NCBI GenBank assembly: GCA_028571685.1
Contig: CM053146.1
Span: 64,761,431 to 64,825,430 of the forward strand
Length of the DNA: 64,000 nucleotides
Source of the DNA: Heterohyrax brucei
Taxonomy: Eukaryota > Chordata > Mammalia > Hyracoidea > Procaviidae
Direction: 5' to 3'
Shown in pieces: positions 11,201 through 23,200 of this stretch (its first letter is position 1; each line of letters opens with the position of its first letter). The notes beneath the pieces were generated by a model that ran no database searches, was not told the origin of the DNA, and worked only from the letters and a program-made list of their open reading frames with translations. The position numbers and the translations under genes are program-made.

Positions 11201-14200
11201 TGCGGCTAGGCGGGCAGGAGTAAGTACAGGGAGAGAGAGAGAGGAAACTGAAAAACAAATGTCACTGAGGGAGCCTGCTGATGGGGTGGCATGGACCCAG
11301 GAAGGCTGTATGCTGGAGGCTCTCTAGCTAAGTAGTGGCTCAGTCCATCAAGAAAGGGCAAGGATGGCACCTGGGACCAGCTGGGCAGGACAAAGGAAAG
11401 GAAGGATGGCAGAGAGAGAGGAAACTGTGGGGAAAAAATGGTACTGAGGTAGCATGGACCTGGTGAGGCTGTGTGACAGTGGCTCTCTAGCTAAGTGATG
11501 TGGCACAGCTTATCACAAAGGGTGGGAGCAGGACTCAGGGCTAGCTGGTTGGGAAAAAGGAAAGGAAGAAAGAGATAGAGAACAAACACACACATGTACA
11601 CAAACCCAGTAACAACAACAAAAAATGGCACTGAAGGAGATGGCCAGTGGAGGTGGAGTAGACTTGGAGTGGCAGTGAGCTGGTGTCTGTCTGGCAGAGC
11701 AAACACGGCCCAATGGAAAGCAGTGGAGGCTGTGTACAGGGAGGAAGGGTAAGGGATGATAAACTGTGTATCCTTGGTTATTGGGTTCTCTGTCTCCCGA
11801 TAGGAGCACTGTGAAGTTGTCCTGTATGCTGTACTTGGTGGCTGAGGTCATAGATGGTGCATCTGTGCTGCACTAGCTAGCAGGGGCCCCTACTCCGTAG
11901 CTCTGTTTGTTCTCTGTCCGTTTCTTAGTCCGTCTGATACTTCACTGAGCTCTTCATCACTTTATTTGAGCTTTAGGGCTCTAAGGTTGACATTTATATC
12001 TGTTTTACCTAGTTTTTTTGGTCTTTGCTGTAGAGGGATGGCATGGTACTTCTGTTTATAGTGCTATGTTGGCTCTGCCAGAGTTTAAAACTATTTGATA
12101 TTTTTCTTTCTTTTAATAATTTACCTGCTTACTTATTTATTCTCTGTCTCTCTCCACTACATTATAAACTGTATGAGAAGAAGGTCCTTATCTGTTTCAC
12201 TGTTACATCCTAGTACATTGAACAGGGCATGACATACAGTAGATGCTCTCAATATTTGTGGAATTGATGCATAAACATATAGATACTGAAAAACTAGAAC
12301 TAGGGCTTTATCTTTAATGTTTGTGTACCAGAATAGCCATTTTAATGCCAGATCTTAGAAAATGTTGCTATGAAAATCCAGAGCTTTTTCTCCAGAAATA
12401 AGTTAGGATAATATTTTTATGATTTTTATATATAGGTTTATGATAAAATATCATTTCACTTTATGATTTCCTACAAATAGGTGGAAAGTTTTAAGTAATC
12501 AAATCTGGTTTTGCATTGTTTTTAAGTTCATCATGAGTTTTACAGACATCTGGAGAAAGAAAAATGACCAACTGTAGAAGAGACCTTTAAGCTTTTACAT
12601 ATTTAAGCTATCATGCGATATACATTTTAAAGATATCTCCAAAGGTAGTACCCTCCTAATACTCTGGTCGCCCCCATATTTATTAGGAAAGAATGACATA
12701 CAGTGTTAGACTATGTAACAGCTCCATTCAGTGGCCCTAGAAATTTTGTACATTTACTTTCTTTTGTAATCAAATGACTGAATTTCAGGGGAAAGGATTG
12801 CTATGTCTTAGTCAAGATATCTGAGTATACTTTAACCACTAATAATTCAGAACTAAGCACAATACTATGCATGTGATTGTACATTTATTTACTAACTTGT
12901 TTTGTAAAAAATTTCCTTAGGATAGGTTACATACTTACCAAGCGGAGTTTTGCAGACAACTCTTCCGTAGCCATGTGAACATTCAACTTTTTTCCATGTT
13001 TCATTCGAAGCTAACAAAATGCTACATTTTCCACCACCACTCTTATTTTTGTTTTCCCATTTGAAAAATGTCACTACTGATCCATCTAACCAACTCCAAA
13101 ACTGATCTGAAGACAGAAATAGAACTATGTTTATTGACACTAACTTAAGCTAAAAGGGCATAAGCTCATTTGTCTCATTTACGTGAACTGCTCAGTCCAG
13201 TATGTGCCTATCTAAAATTAAATGTCTTAAAAATGAGATTAAAAACATCAGTGCTTCTGTTGGACTAGTCACATTTCAAGTCACACTGATAACCTCACAC
13301 GGCTAATAACTATTGTATTGGACTGCATAAGTATAGAACATCATCACAGTGAGTTTTACTGGAGAACACTGCTACCAGCATGGTTTGCAAATTAAAGCAC
13401 ATAATGCTTGCATATTTACTGTGTAAGAGGTGAAGTTCTAAAACCGTACTTCAATTAAAAAACATGTCATTAAAGATGGGTTGGTGAGGAGGAAGGATTT
13501 GGCATAGTGGTCTCAGAAAACCCCGCCCCCCATGGCTCCATTTTTGTTTTCCGGCTGACATGGCATCACCCTGTGGTGACAGTGTAAACACGATTTACAA
13601 CTCATTAAGAATGCCAACTTTGAATTCATCCACTTTTTGACAAGTACTTAATATTTTGGAATTTATTTTTATTCAATTATTTAAAATTCAAATGTGAAAC
13701 AGACTTCCTATCCTTCTGTCAAATTTTTGCTCTTAATTTATACTTTATCAGTTACAAGGGCAGTAAAACTCTATATCTATTACTATTAAAGAACTCATCT
13801 ACAGATTTAAGAAGAAATCAGTCTGTGGCATTGTCCTAAGCTAATTTGGAAAAACAATCACTATTTGGATTTAGTTTTGATTTATGGTAAAAAAAAAGTC
13901 CAAAAAGAGAAGGGAACTACAAGACGACTTTCTGAACAGAGTTATAACCTGCAAAAATCCTTGCAAGACAAATACCAGAACTCTAGGAAAGTAAGTCATG
14001 AGTTCTTTGTGGGGACATAGTGAAAACAGATATTTCTCTAAGAGAATCTTATGCTAATCCAAGTGTTTTAAGAACAAGCTTCCACTACAATTTCAGTTGA
14101 TTTCGCCTGATTGTCTATTTCACTCATGGTTTCCATTATTGCTAATAAATTACTGACATAGCCGCTCAGAATTTATAAAGCTCCAGAAGATTCAGCAGAC

Positions 14201-17200
14201 TTAGCTTATTCAGTGAGAAGCATTTGAACTAGCAAGGTTAACTTGGTCTTTAGGACAAGGGAGACTTCTCTTTGTACATGGTGTATGCAAATAGGTCACT
14301 TACCAGTGGAATGTTGAGACAATCCAAGCCACACCCTCATGGTAATATTATTATTTTCCCTCATCAGTCTGCTCACAAATTTATTCTCATCTTCATCCTT
14401 TACAATAACAACAGTGGCAGAATGATCTGTTGGACAAAAACAAACCCCAAATGAATTAGCTTTATGCAAAGTTGTGTCCGTTTGTTATTATAAACAACTG
14501 TATTTACCTGAAATTTGTAATATGCTAGGCTTTGAGGGGAAGTTAAGTTTGTAACTATAGGTTGTATGTAAGCTGATGTTCACAATCCAGGGACTGCTTG
14601 TATAGCATGGATCACATCCAAAAAAACGTTAGAAATATTTCTAGTTTCCAATAAGAATAAATTTTTGTATAAAAAGTTTTGTTTCTTCAAAATATTTATT
14701 TGTTGATATGTTTTAATCTTGGAATTTTAGAACCAGTGGACCCTGTGTATAAGAATAATTAGTCACAGCAAGTGACACATTTGATGGTAGAAACATATTT
14801 TCAGTACTTTCTCAAAAAACAGTTTTACATAATGACTCAGCTTTAAGTTTGCTCCTCTTAAAATGAAAATAGAAGTAACTAGATGCGGGATCTGGGGTAG
14901 CATTAGTTCTCCTGCTAGTGTTACCTTAAGTGTATTTAATCATGCCTTCCTAAGTTCCTAAATATAAATTTAGTATGAATTGAACATATGTGAATTTATG
15001 GATTTAAAAAAAAAACCACTGCCATTGAGCTGCTTTCTACTCATAGCAATCCTATAGGACAAAGTAGAACTGCCCCATAGAGTTTCTAAGGAGCACCTGG
15101 TAGATTCAAACTGCCAGACTTCGGCTGGCAGCCATAGCACTCAACCACTATGTCACCAGGGTTTCTGAAGTTTGATAGGTAGCCCTAAGTTCGTAGAGAA
15201 AATAGTACTATCACTAGCATCAGGTAAAGGACTAGGAAGAAAATAAGAATTGGGCTTGGGAATTCCTAAATGGAATCACATAAACTTCAATAATGACAAT
15301 CTTACACATACTTAAACAAAAGCATTTCTTTTAGGCGTGAGGGAGATATTTTAAGAAGGATAAAAAAAGACTTGACTCTTTGATGGAGCACTTGCCGTGT
15401 GCAGATGATTTACATGTTATGTTGTTTAACAGTACTCAACCCTATGAAGGATGTGGAGCTTTGGTAATGTAGCAGTTAAGAGCTTGGCTGTGAACTAAAA
15501 GGTTGGCAGTTTGAATCTACCAGCTGATCCTTGAAAACTCTACGGGGCAGCTCTACTCTGTCCTATAGGGTTGCTCTGAGTCAGAATTGACTTGGCAGTA
15601 ACAGATTTGGTTTTGATTTGATACAAGAAGTGTTACTACTGTCTACCAGATGAGAATACAGAAGCTCAAGGAGGTTAATTAAGTTGGCCATGTTTACACA
15701 GCCAGCCAGCAACAGAATCAGAAAGTCAATTACAATCTCTCAATAACAATAGGTTTGCTCACTATGTGAAGCATATTCTGCTACATGTGCATATGTTATT
15801 TCATTCATTCTTATAACAATACAATCTTAACCCAACCTTTGAAGTATCATTTCACTGCCATAGTTCAGATAAGAAAAGAGATATAATTATATAACTTTCA
15901 TAATGTCAGTCAGCTAGTAAGTGTAAGAGACAAGTTTGCATACAGACTTAACCTTCACACTACACTGAAGTAAGCCTTTCTACTTCCTCTTTTAGGAGGG
16001 AGAGGGCTCAGACTTTTGGAATATATATAGCACACAATATCTTGGTTTCAATTCTTATTTATCAAGTTCACATCAGGCAGCTGAGCAGTAATTTAGATAT
16101 TTTAAAATCAGTCAAGTGTCCCCATAACAGCAAAATAAACTAGTTAAGTGCTGGCTGCCTGGCTGAACTGCTACCCCAAGATGCAGGTGAACAATTTTGG
16201 TCTTTAAAATACTCTAAGTAGTCTCCCTAGAAGTCCTTTCGCACTTAGTGTATAGGCTAAGTTTACTATGGAAGACAGTTGAGTATTCTTGCTCTTTCTC
16301 AAATAGCTAGATCTGTAGACAAAAAGTCCTTATGGTTTTAAGAGGACGTGGGCTACTACTACTGCAGAAAGAATGGACAACCAGATTATTCTGATTTTGT
16401 TACCCTGGTCAGACTAAGTTGGGGAATTAGTTCATCGATATTTATAATTTAATTAATAAACATAAGTTTATTAATTATTGACTTATCAAAAACTGAGTGA
16501 TGGAAAGGTTAGAACTTTCTGTTTACTTAGCAAGCTTTACAAAAATTTCATCTCTTAACTTATCTGCACATATTCAGCTATATTTAAAACCATTTCATTT
16601 GTCTTTTTATGTAACAGTTCATTTAGCAATTTTACATTCTACTTTTTCCCATTTAATTTTATTGCCCTACTTATTCTTACATGGATCATCTTTTATGGCT
16701 ATCCCATTATTCCATTGAGCATATATACTTAACCATTTCCCCACTGCAAAGTAGTTTATAATGCTATTATGTACAACCAGGACTTTAACTATATAGTTAC
16801 TATTTCAAATTATTTCCTTAACAAAATTTGAGAAGGAAAAGATGGCTAAATCAAGGAAAATCAGAGAATTTGAACTCACCAAGTTCTAGACACAACTCTT
16901 TGGCCTCTGAGAAAGTATGCAATGCCTGGTCAAATGTGTAACAGTAGTCCCTGTATTGGATCCACTGTGACCCGTTCCCTTTCGCTGCTGGACATCTGGA
17001 TGAGTGTTTATAAGGGGTCTGCTCCTTAGCTGTAAAAATTTGAGACACAGTTGAAAAAAATGCAGAGAAAAAGTGGCTGGCTTTTCTTAACTGCATTCAA
17101 TATTTCTATTTCAAATTATTGTTCCTGTGGGTAAGCAGCATTCAACTCAGTATACACACTGGAGAAAGTCACAGCCCTTATACATTCATTTGTTTTACAT

Positions 17201-20200
17201 TTTATTGTATTTTAAGTGAAAGTATACTACTGGCATCAGTTTCTTATACAAAAACTTACACACACTTTGTTATCTGACTGCAGCTCTTCTCCCCACCCTG
17301 CGGCAGCACCCTGCTCCCCTCTGTTTTGAATTTCTCATGTCCATTTAACCAGCTCCTCTCTCCTTCTTTCTTCTCATCTCACTTCCGGACAGGAGCTGCC
17401 CAGTTAGCATCCTGTATCTACTTAAGCTAGTAAGTACACTTTTCACCAGTATCATTTTATGTCTTATAGACCACTTCAATCTTTGAGGAGTTGGTTTCTG
17501 GAATGGTTCCAGCTCTAGGCTAACAGAGCCTGGGGTGATGTCTTCTGGGGATCCTCCAATCTGTCTGAACACTAAGTCTAATGTTTTCACTAGAGTTTAA
17601 GTTCTGCACCCCACATTCTCCCGCTCCATCAGAGACTCTTCGTTGATTTCCTTGTAAAGGGAATCATTGGTGGTAGCCAGGCATCTAGTTCTCCTGATTT
17701 CATGTTGATGTAAACTCTGGTTTACATGGCCTTTTCTGCTTCTTGGGCTTACATTTTCCTTATGTCTTTGATGTTCTTCATTCTCTTTTGCTCCAGATGG
17801 GTTGAAACTAATTGTAACTCCTTAGATGGCAGATTGCTTGCTTTTAAGAACCCAGATGCCAGGCACCAGAACAGGACACAGAACATCTTCTTAATAAACT
17901 TTGTTATGCCCATTGACCTAGATGTCCCCTGAAACCACGATTCTCAGATACCCACTCCTTCCTCTCTGTCCCTCAAAGTGTTTGGTTGTATTTAGAGAAT
18001 TGCTTAGCTTTTGGTTTAGTCCAGTTGTGCTGACTTCTCCTCTGCAGCGTGTTGTCCCTCCCTTTACCTAAAATAATTCTTGTCTCAAATCAAATCAGCA
18101 AATACCCATCTTCCTCCTCCCCACCCTTGTAACCATCAAAGACTGTTCTGTATTTAAACCTTCTAACAGTGGTCTGATACAATATTTGTCCTTTTATGAC
18201 TAATTTCATTCAGCAGAATACCTTCCACATTCTTCTGTTCTGTGAGATGTTTCCCACTTATCATTGCACAGTATTCTATTGTGTGAATATACCATATTTT
18301 ATTTATCCACTCATTCATTGTTGAGCACTTAGGTTAATGCCATCTTTTTGCTATTCTAAACTGTGCTGTGATGAACACTGGTGAGTATGTATCTATTTGT
18401 GTGACAGTTCTTATTTCTCTAGGACATAGTCCAAGAAGTAGGATTGCTGGATAGTATGGTATTTCTATTTCTAGTTTTTCAAGAAAGCACCAAGTCAATT
18501 TCCAAAGTGGTAGAACCATTTTACATTCCCATCAGCAGTGTATACATATTCCAGTCTCTCCACAGCCTCTTCAGCATTTATTATTTTCTGTTTCTTGGAT
18601 TAATTCTAGCCTTGCTGGGGTTGTAGTTTTGGTTTGGATTTCTCTAATGACTGTGAGTACTTCCTTATGTATATCCTTTGCACATTTTTAATTGAGTTAT
18701 TTGTTTTTTTGTTGTTGAGGTTTTTCAGTATCATGTAGATTTTAGAGATTAGATGCTGGTGAGATTTGCTTTAGCGAATTTTTTTTTTTTTTTTAAATCA
18801 GTATGTAGGTTGTGTTTTCACTCTTTTCATGAAGTCTTTAAATGAGCATTAAGTGTTTGATTTTTAGGAGTTCCAAGTTGTCTATTTTCTCTTACGGCAT
18901 TTCTGTATTGTTACTAATGTTTTGTATTCAGTTTATAACATGTGTTAGAGCTCTCAGTGTTCTCTCTATTTTTTCTTTCATGATCTTTATCCTTTTAGAT
19001 TTTATATTTAGGTCTTTGCTTCATTTTGAGTTAGTTTTTTGTGCATGGCACGAGATATGGTTCTTGTTCCATTTTTTTACAGGTAGATATTCAGTTATGT
19101 TAATACCATTTGTTAAAGAGATGGTCTTTTCCTCAATTTGGGTCTTTCTCAAATATCAGCTGCTTGTAGGTGGATGATTTTATGTCTGAATTCTCAGTTC
19201 TTTTCTTCTGACCCATGTATCTGTTGTTGTCCCAGGACAAGGCTAGTTTGACTAATTAGTGGTGTGACAGATTCTACAAGTCCGGTAGCATAAGGCCTTA
19301 TACTGCTAAGAATGTATATCAAAATTAACTTTTGGAATATGGTTTTTAAACTTAGAAGATAAAGTAAAGTATTCAGCCCTCTGATGTGGGTTTAGACTAA
19401 AGTTAAAATATTTCAAATAAAATATTGAAAAAGGATGCAAAATATGTTGAATGTTGGCGACTACAGCATGGCAAGGACTAGTGGACTGTTCTGGTTATTT
19501 TGGCTTCTTTAAAAACATTTATTTTTCTCTTGGAACATAGGGAGGTACCTTGTGTTCAAAGAGGATAGACTGAAAATGGATTGCCTTAGCTTGCATACAT
19601 TTCCTTGCTTCCTTTTCTTCTTTGGGGTGGGGGAGGGAGGCTTGGTTCCAACTGTTGTATATATATTTTTTCCCATAAGGGCCTGCATTATAGTAAGTTT
19701 GTTACATTCCCCTTTAAGAAGATTCAGTTTTCAAATTGGCCCTGAACTCGTAGTTGATTACGTTCTCTTTCAACCTGCAATATGTTTCTCTAAGACAGAT
19801 GTCTTTTCCAGTTCTATATGCCTTATTATATTTCTCATGTATCTAAATTGTTTTTTAGAAGACTACCTTTTTTTTCTGAACTTAACAAAGATATTAGTTC
19901 TTGACATCTTTATTCTTTATTTGTACATTCTTCCTCTCATATATCTGTTCTTCCAGCACTGACTTGTTTTTATAGACAATGTTTTCCCATTTGCTTCTGC
20001 CTGACTCTGTTCAGGTTCCAAACACTGGATCTTTTCTTGAAGATTTTCCAGAGTAGGAAACATGAGGAGCACAGAGGATTGCCTGCCCAGCAGGCCTCCA
20101 CATCTCTGGGGTGGTCTGGAATGTTACATTCATCCTCAGTGCTTGAACTTCACTCACCGGTGGTGACCCCAGGCCTAGCCGCTGAGGAAAGAAGTTCTTT

Positions 20201-23200
20201 TCTTGGATTTCAAGAATCTTGTAAGTTTGGAAAGTGTGTAGATACCCACCATTAAAAATATTCTTATACTACAGTACCTCTTAGAGACTTAAGGCCTCGC
20301 ATGAGGCATTTCCCAGACTTATGTGCTATGGGATCCTTTATCAAAGGAACTCCTCAGCCTTTGAAAAACAGTGCTAAATTAAAAGAGAATTCACAAATTT
20401 TAGTGTGAAACTTATACAGTGATGAAAAAATTAAAAGTCTTTGGGGATAGTTTTTCTGAATGGATATATCATATTTATTTCTAGTTACAAAATATCAAAA
20501 TTATTTTTATAGGACTTGTGGATAAACATTTAAAATCTATAAAAATTCATTCAAATATTTTAATACATATGTAGCAATGTCATACTTTAGTAAATACCTA
20601 TATATTCAAAAACAAGTCTTACATTTTGTAGGTTTGTAACAGATAGCACCATCCTTAACAGAGTTGCATTTTTCATGTTTCCAGGTTGTTTTTGGATCCA
20701 GGACAACACAATTTCCAGGGGATTTTTGGCCTTTCCATGGGATATAGTCGAATGTGCTGCCATCAGACCATTCAAAACTTGATTCACTTCCCTGTTTTAA
20801 GAATAGGAACGTAAATCCAGATGTATGACTTCACAAAGAGCGTAACGAACAGCACACATACTTTAAGAAACATTGGAATGGAGTGTTAATTCTTCACTTA
20901 CAAGTGAACAGGTCCTCATATTGTCGGTCTAGATCTATGTGTAAAAGCAGGGGCTTACCTCTGATATAATAATTTGGGACATCTGCTTTGGCCCATTCTA
21001 GTACACAAAACTAAGAGACAGAGTGATTATGCTCTGCCTCTAGGTTTTTTTAATTTTTTTTAAGGATGAGTTTACATAATACCTGAAATTAAGTTATGTA
21101 CAAATGGCTTTCATTTGTCACAATTACAGGCATACAGGCCCAACCTTCATATTCTCCTGAATATGTCTCTGGCTCCATTTTTCATATTACAAAGGCCAGC
21201 AAGCAGCAGGGGGCTGCAGAAAGAAACTCACTCACATAGAAAGACAATTCTGATTTTTTGTTCCAATCTATAATCCTAACTTGCTATCCTTTCTTTATTT
21301 ATCCCTGCTTTGTTCTATTAGTGTTTTAAATTAGGCCTGCAACTCTAATCTCAGTAGATGACTGTTTGTTTTTGTATGCCAGGTACACTGCATGCTAATT
21401 AATACTACTCGACTAGTAGCGTAGAAGATGTGTTTACCAGTACAGATTAATCTCAAATAGTGCTAATTTCTTGAGGAAAGGTAAGAAAAAAATATGTATT
21501 TATTAGTCTTAACATGTGCTAAGAGTTTTATGTGGCACTTTATATAATCTCTTTGGTTACGTTTTACTGTAGACCTATCTCAAGGTAAATTGTCACCCCA
21601 GTTTTCTAGATGAGGAAATAAATTCACACTGGTTAAATAACTTGCTTATGGTTGCCCGATGCCTAAATGGAAGGCCGGCCACTATTACAAAAACCCAGTT
21701 TTTTTGAGCCTGTGCTATGCCCAGAAACACTAGTGGCGAAGTGGGTTAGGTGCTACGTCTGCTAGCCAAAGGGTCAGCAGTTCAAATCTGCCACGTGCTT
21801 CTTGGCAACTCTATGGGGCTGTTCTGTCCATTCTGATCTCTAGAGTCGCTATGAGTCAGATCTGACACAATGGCAGTGTGTTTTTGGTGAGTGCCATTCC
21901 CATTTCACTAGCTTTCTAACTGGTCTGTCCCAAACGAGTTATTGTTGAGATATTAATCCAATGGGTCCTTGGAGTGGCCTGGCAGTGTCAGGGCACTTAA
22001 CAAATATAATTTTTTATTAGTTCTATGTTGTGAAAAGGTCAGATAGCACGATTGAGTGCAAGATTTAATCTGATATAATATTCTGAATTAATATATTATG
22101 CTAGTATTTCCAAACCTCACAGTAACAGGTTTGAAAATTTTCTGGACACTAAAACAACACCAAAATAAATCCATGATTTATGACTTGTATTTAATCCCTG
22201 CTCCCACTTTAAACAAACCAAAAACCCACTACCAACAAGTCAGTTCTGACTCACAGTGACCCTATAGGACAGAGTAGAACTGCTCTATAGAGCCAAGGAG
22301 CACCTGGAAGATTAGAACTGCCAACGCTTGTGGTTACCAGACACAGCACTTAACCACTATGACACCAGGGTTTCCAAGTTTTTTGAAACAAGAATATACA
22401 AAAACCAAACACACATACACGCACACACACGCACACACACACGCACACAAAAAACAACAACAACAACAACACCGAGAACATGTGACTGTACGAGTGATAA
22501 GTTCACACAAAATAGCATAAGGTATACTTACATCATGACTCGAAAGCCCAACCCATAATGGATATCCATCACGTTTTACGATATCTTCTAGAAAGAGCTG
22601 AAGTTTTTGGTCATGAACACTTGCCAAATGACCTCCACTTTGAGAACACATGTTCAGTGCTTCATACCATGTTACCTTTTTTTGAATGACATTATAAATA
22701 TCATCTTCATATGGAATAAACTGTGGCAGAGTAGCATTATGTTCTTGCTTGTAGTCAACTATAATTTTTAAGTAAAAGGTATTAGTGACTAAATTTAAAT
22801 GATTTAAAAAATATATTCTGGGCAAGACCAGATATGCAATCACGTCAAAAGTTAAATAAAACTGTGTTCTTAAATCTCAATAAAATCTATTAAAAAACCA
22901 AAAACTGGGTTTCTTATTAATAAGAGAGGTCAAAAACATACTTTGTTTTTCTTATTGCTACAAGGCCATGTAATAGGCTTTTACATGATTAAAGTTGGCT
23001 GGCTGATTCAGAAGCCCTGATTGAAGGGTGGTTAAGAGCTCGTCTACTAATCAAAAGGTCAGCAGTTCAAATTGACTAGCTGCCCCTTAGGAACCTTGTG
23101 GTAGTTCTACTATTTCCTATAGGGTCTCTATAAGGCAGAATTGACTCAACAAGCAGGTATGTAACATGTGGTTGACTGAAAAAAGTATATGTAAATAATC

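Larger units (their letters stand above)
6437..12085 (-). mobile_element. L1, 5' end present, internally deleted
   Basis: 3' UTR from ~6,440, interrupted by an RTE-like tail (6,935-7,165) and two AfroSINEs. ORF2 sequence, heavily mutated, runs from ~7,800 to 10,655, where the frame reads NKIEKLLA. The ORF2 5' part and ORF1 are missing. A tandem array follows (10,656-11,870), then ~200 bp ending near CTGGCAGAGCCAACATAGC on the minus strand, which resembles the GAGCCAAGATGGC start of mammalian L1 5' UTRs. Sense to LY75. Confidence 0.75.
5254..12938 (-). other. LY75: LY75 last intron (~7.7 kb)
   Basis: Contains one AfroSINE (5,588-5,745) and a sense-oriented L1 complex at 6,437-12,085. The stretches 5,254-5,587, 5,746-6,436 and 12,086-12,938 appear unique, with no recognised element. 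This is the largest intron of the window and the one involved in LY75-CD302 read-through splicing in other mammals. Confidence 0.85.
14427..16879 (-). other. LY75: LY75 intron, ~2.5 kb
   Basis: Intron inside CTLD10 with two AfroSINEs in opposite orientation (15,012-15,167 and 15,452-15,622). 14,430-15,010 and 15,625-16,879 hold nothing I recognise. Confidence 0.8.
20792..22531 (-). other. LY75: LY75 intron inside CTLD9, ~1.7 kb
   Basis: Two AfroSINEs of opposite orientation and a CA-rich microsatellite close to the donor of exon ~30. 20,800-21,720 and 21,890-22,210 are unique sequence without a recognised element. Confidence 0.8.

Noticed and set aside
10606..11851. Several overlapping minus-strand ORFs of 60-132 codons, Leu/Ser/Phe-rich
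   Set aside because: They run across the tandem array and into L1 ORF2; low-complexity frames of a purine-rich repeat, not genes.
22334..22531. Extension of the CTLD9 exon into the long open frame below 22,532
   Set aside because: A strong GTAAGT donor sits at the lectin boundary, the next LY75 exon joins there in phase, and the extension translates a CA repeat and a SINE.
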